DNA of 8,915 nucleotides from assembly GCA_017546885.1 (NCBI GenBank), contig JAFYRQ010000003.1, positions 1 to 8,915 on the forward strand, given 5' to 3'. Shown in pieces: positions 6,157 to 8,915 of this stretch (positions within the stretch are counted from its first letter, which is position 1; each line of letters begins with the position of its first letter). The notes under the pieces were generated by a model that worked only from the letters and a program-made list of their open reading frames with translations, was not told the origin of the DNA and did no database searches. This stretch comes from Alphaproteobacteria bacterium. Lineage in GTDB: Bacteria > Pseudomonadota > Alphaproteobacteria > RF32 > CAG-239. The position numbers and the translations under genes are program-made.

Positions 6157-8277
6157 TTACTTTAAAATGTTATTAAGAAGTTTTTTTGCTTTGTCGGTTA
6201 TTTCTTTAGTTCCTGACTTTACTTTATCAATACCAGCATTAACAGCTTGTGAAGCATTTTGATAGGAGCCTTGCGTTACACTTGATACAGTTGAAGGTTT
6301 CTCAAACTTATTGCTATACATTGTTCCCTTCAGAGCGGTATAACACGGAGATGTATCTTTATCGAGCAATAATTGAGCTCCGTTTAATGCACCTCCAGTC
6401 ATTGCAATACCGGCAATGGTTTTGATTGTTCCGTCCTTATCGATAGCAATTTTAGGCTCTTGAATTGTTCCTTTTATCTTTATTAAATTGGAAAGAGCTT
6501 GCATGATACTCATATCTGTTGCGCTGCTTCTGTATGCGTTTATACGTATATCAATTTTATCATTTTTAAGCTTTAGCGAACCGTCACCGACTAAATCGAG
6601 TTTATCGGAATTTATAACTATACCCTTTGGAAAAGTTATTGTTCCGTCTTTTAAATCAGCTCTTACAACAGCACATTTAAGACTTACATTTTCCTTGCCG
6701 TTCGCCTTAATCTTTAAGATTTCAGCTAATTGTTTTATAAAATTGCTGGTCATAAATTTGAAATGTCCTGTTTGTATTTGTGCCGGCTCGACTATTGCTA
6801 TAATTTGACCACTCAAACTATCAACCAAAGAACGATATGTTGAACCATGACCGTTTAGGTTAAAAGATGTTTGCGTACCGCCTCCGGAAGTAAAACCAAA
6901 ATCATAGCTTCCGTCAATCTTGAACTCTTCATGTAATGACGTTATCAAAATATCTTTGGTTACACCTTCCGCTACAAGTGATTTGTTAGATGCATTAATA
7001 ACCGCACTTACATTAGCACTTCCATTATCAATATTAAAATTTAAAGCATTGATATTCAGCAATCCTCCTGCAAGTCCGGCTTTAAGTGTTAAATTATTTA
7101 ATGATAAACTCGGATTAAGCATCAGTTTATTTATCATCAAGCTAAATTTGCCATCAGCAAGTTTTAATAAATCAAACGGTATCATCTCATTAGGAACTAA
7201 CGAACTTGCGTGAGCTGACTTTATTATTTCGAAATTCAATGCGGTAGGTTTTGCACGATTAAAATTATTTAAATCCAATAAATCTGAAGATAAATCGGCT
7301 TCAACATACGGTATATTTTTTGATATATCAGCACTAATTTTTCCCTTGATAATATTATTTACAATCTCTAATTTATCGATATTGAGATTAACCTTTTTCA
7401 GTGTTGCATTACCTTTACCAATCAACGTCGTTTCGGGAACATTCATATTGTTTGCCGGATTGTATATATTATAGTTGAATGTTGCGGAAAGTTTGTCGTT
7501 AAGTGCATTTTTAACCTTACCATCAACAACAGCTTTTATACCGAGAGCTTTCATATTTACATTTATCGGATATTCTCCGGTGGCAGAAAATAATGCGGAT
7601 AATGAACCGAATATACCTTTGCCGTTAAACTCCATATCATTAAAAACAATATCCCAACTGACATTCATAGGACTGTTCATTCCTTCGGTGTTAAAGTCGA
7701 GATTTTTAATTTTCATTGTCAGTAATGAATTATCCGAATGTTTTAAATAGTTAAAATCTCCTGATTTTACGGCAACCTCTTTAGCTACAAAATCAGAAAA
7801 CATTTCCAAAACATTGGCATTTTCGGAAGCATTGGCGTTTTTTATAAACCAACCGTTATTTTTTGCAACAACGGGCTGAGCTTTTTCAAAGTCCCAACTA
7901 TTCTGCCCTTTTTTATTTGTTTCCAAATAAATTTGCGGTTGGTTTAAGATAGCCTTATCAATAACAATCTGTTTTGATAATAACGGCAACAAGGCAAACT
8001 TGAGCTCAACAGAAGAAACTTTCGCCATTTGCGGATTTTTTGCCCATGACGGATTTGCAAAAGATATATCATTAATGATTAGTGTAGGAACTAAAGATAT
8101 ACCTAATTCCGCATTTCCGTTTATGGATAGCTTACGTCCGGTTTGTTCATAAACGATTTTTTCGGCATAACTCTTATATTGATTTAAGTCAAAATTTTTC
8201 AGAAATACATAACCGCTAACGGCAATAATAATTATTAATGTAAAAATTATTCCGAAAAACCATTTAAAAAACTTCAT
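6157..8277 (-). CDS. asmA: AsmA family protein, inner-membrane anchored
   Basis: AsmA-family proteins are large periplasmic proteins anchored by one N-terminal helix. They are related to the bridge-like lipid transport proteins (TamB, YhdP) and affect outer-membrane lipid homeostasis. In this 706-residue protein the membrane segment is about 7-26, followed by the AsmA N-terminal domain, with TGRKLSINGNAEL (46-58), SWAKNP (77-82) and the QIVIDKAILNQPQIYLE stretch (103-119). The C-terminal AsmA domain lies around 470-610, including NLNGHGSTYRSLVDSLSG (473-490) and IKGTIQEPKIAID (601-613). The last 60 residues form a K-rich helical tail, as is common in alphaproteobacterial members. The start has AAGGAG six bases upstream, formed by the last two rluC codons, with only three bases between the genes. 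Its substrate is not visible from sequence. The usual asmA symbol is used in the family sense. Confidence 0.9.
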   Translation of the reverse strand: MKFFKWFFGIIFTLIIIIAVSGYVFLKNFDLNQYKSYAEKIVYEQTGRKLSINGNAELGISLVPTLIINDISFANPSWAKNPQMAKVSSVELKFALLPLLSKQIVIDKAILNQPQIYLETNKKGQNSWDFEKAQPVVAKNNGWFIKNANASENANVLEMFSDFVAKEVAVKSGDFNYLKHSDNSLLTMKIKNLDFNTEGMNSPMNVSWDIVFNDMEFNGKGIFGSLSALFSATGEYPINVNMKALGIKAVVDGKVKNALNDKLSATFNYNIYNPANNMNVPETTLIGKGNATLKKVNLNIDKLEIVNNIIKGKISADISKNIPYVEADLSSDLLDLNNFNRAKPTALNFEIIKSAHASSLVPNEMIPFDLLKLADGKFSLMINKLMLNPSLSLNNLTLKAGLAGGLLNINALNFNIDNGSANVSAVINASNKSLVAEGVTKDILITSLHEEFKIDGSYDFGFTSGGGTQTSFNLNGHGSTYRSLVDSLSGQIIAIVEPAQIQTGHFKFMTSNFIKQLAEILKIKANGKENVSLKCAVVRADLKDGTITFPKGIVINSDKLDLVGDGSLKLKNDKIDIRINAYRSSATDMSIMQALSNLIKIKGTIQEPKIAIDKDGTIKTIAGIAMTGGALNGAQLLLDKDTSPCYTALKGTMYSNKFEKPSTVSSVTQGSYQNASQAVNAGIDKVKSGTKEITDKAKKLLNNILK

Positions 8278-8280
8278 TGT

Positions 8281-8915
8281 TTACTCCTTAAAACTTATAC
8301 CTGCTGCTGAAAAGCTATCGCAAAAATGCTGCGGTAAAGATGCCTTGATTACCACCTTTTTATTATATATTGTTGACAGATCTATTTTGTAGGCATGGAG
8401 ATGTAACTTATCGGTAAATAATTCACATTTTATACGTTCACCACCGCCATAATACTTGTCATCTCCGATAATCGGACAACCTATATATTCCAAATGCACC
8501 CTGATTTGATGAGTTCTTCCGGTTAAAGGACTGGCTTCAACAAGTGCAAATTTTTGCCCTACATTATCTAATACTTTGTATAATGTTTTAGCGCTTTGCC
8601 CATCAGATACAACCTGCATTCTCTCACCTATTTTTTCAAGAGATGCTCTTATTTCTCCCTCTTCTTTTTTAGGGCAACCTTTTACCAAAGCCAAATATGT
8701 CTTTGGAAGTTTATGTTCTCTAAATGCCTTAGTCAATAAATCTGCCGTTTTTCTATTGCGAGCTAACAACAAAATACCGCTGGTATCTTTATCTATTCTG
8801 TGAACCAATCTCGGTCGTTCTTCTTTTTCAAAAATCAATGCATCCAACAATCCGTCAACATGAAAGCGGGTGTTTGTTCCGCCGTGGACAGCAAGGCCCG
8901 AAGGTTTATTGATTG
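8281..8915 (-). CDS. rluC: RluA-family 23S rRNA pseudouridine synthase, RluC-like (5' part missing)
   Basis: The enzyme isomerises specific uridines of 23S rRNA to pseudouridine. The frame is open to the window edge: 210 codons are visible and the beginning, including any S4 RNA-binding domain, is outside. The first visible residues read INKPSGLAVHGGT, the motif that opens the catalytic domain. Then come RLVHRIDKDTSGILLLARN, with the catalytic aspartate encoded at 8793-8791, and LTGRTHQIRVHLEYIGCPII followed by GDDKYYGG near the C-terminal end. A TTG codon at 8850 could be taken as a start but lies inside this conserved domain, so it is not used. The stop lies three bases before asmA. RluC rather than RluD is favoured by neighbourhood (ATP12 nearby), but the two cannot be separated firmly on this fragment. 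Confidence 0.9.
   Translation of the reverse strand, partial: INKPSGLAVHGGTNTRFHVDGLLDALIFEKEERPRLVHRIDKDTSGILLLARNRKTADLLTKAFREHKLPKTYLALVKGCPKKEEGEIRASLEKIGERMQVVSDGQSAKTLYKVLDNVGQKFALVEASPLTGRTHQIRVHLEYIGCPIIGDDKYYGGGERIKCELFTDKLHLHAYKIDLSTIYNKKVVIKASLPQHFCDSFSAAGISFKE
8284..8289 (-). promoter_or_regulatory. asmA ribosome binding site inside the end of rluC
   Basis: On the minus strand AAGGAG (8289-8284) forms the last two sense codons of the pseudouridine synthase gene (Lys-Glu) and is followed directly by its TAA stop. The asmA ATG follows six bases after the site. This ties asmA translation to passage of ribosomes through the upstream gene. Confidence 0.8.

Noticed and set aside
8281..8850. 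TTG at 8850 as the true start of the pseudouridine synthase
   Set aside because: The frame continues upstream to the window edge with the conserved INKPSGLAVHGGT motif, so the TTG is internal and the gene is cut by the window.

Overview
The window reads as ordinary chromosomal DNA of an AT-rich member of the Alphaproteobacteria. The best lineage clues are an ATP12-family F1-ATPase chaperone next to a RluA-family pseudouridine synthase, an alphaproteobacterial-style AsmA protein and a DUF3108 protein. Genes are tightly packed, with overlaps or gaps of a few bases inside operons. I see no mobile element, CRISPR array, tRNA, rRNA or phage gene. A host-associated, reduced, low-GC alphaproteobacterium is a guess from base composition and compactness only.

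Left block (1-3071, minus strand): ddl (D-alanine--D-alanine ligase) leads, overlapping miaA (tRNA dimethylallyltransferase) by 16 bases, followed after 71 bases by mreB (cell-shape actin). mreB ends in a strong intrinsic terminator at about 89-117. It probably has its own promoter in the miaA-mreB gap. ddl and mreB both serve cell-wall synthesis, while miaA modifies tRNA.

Middle block (3065-5332, plus strand): a promoter with perfect -35 and -10 hexamers lies over the ddl start codon and fires the other way. It drives an exported DUF3108 protein and, through a four-base ATGA overlap, a U32-family protein of the TrhP/YegQ type (tRNA U34 hydroxylation). That gene ends one base from the converging acylphosphatase gene, with no terminator visible between them.

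Right block (5334-8915, minus strand): transcription runs rluC-like (cut by the window edge) -> asmA -> ATP12-like -> acylphosphatase, with gaps of 3 and 38 bases and a one-base TAATG overlap. This mixes rRNA pseudouridylation, envelope lipid homeostasis, ATP synthase assembly and a small hydrolase. The ATP12-like protein keeps only the C-terminal helical half of the family, yet has a clear ribosome binding site, so it looks like a real short form.

I did not find a convincing new biological system. The points most worth a second look are the half-length ATP12 protein, the DUF3108-trhP coupling, the mreB gene closed off by a terminator instead of leading directly into mreC, and the promoter embedded in the ddl start.
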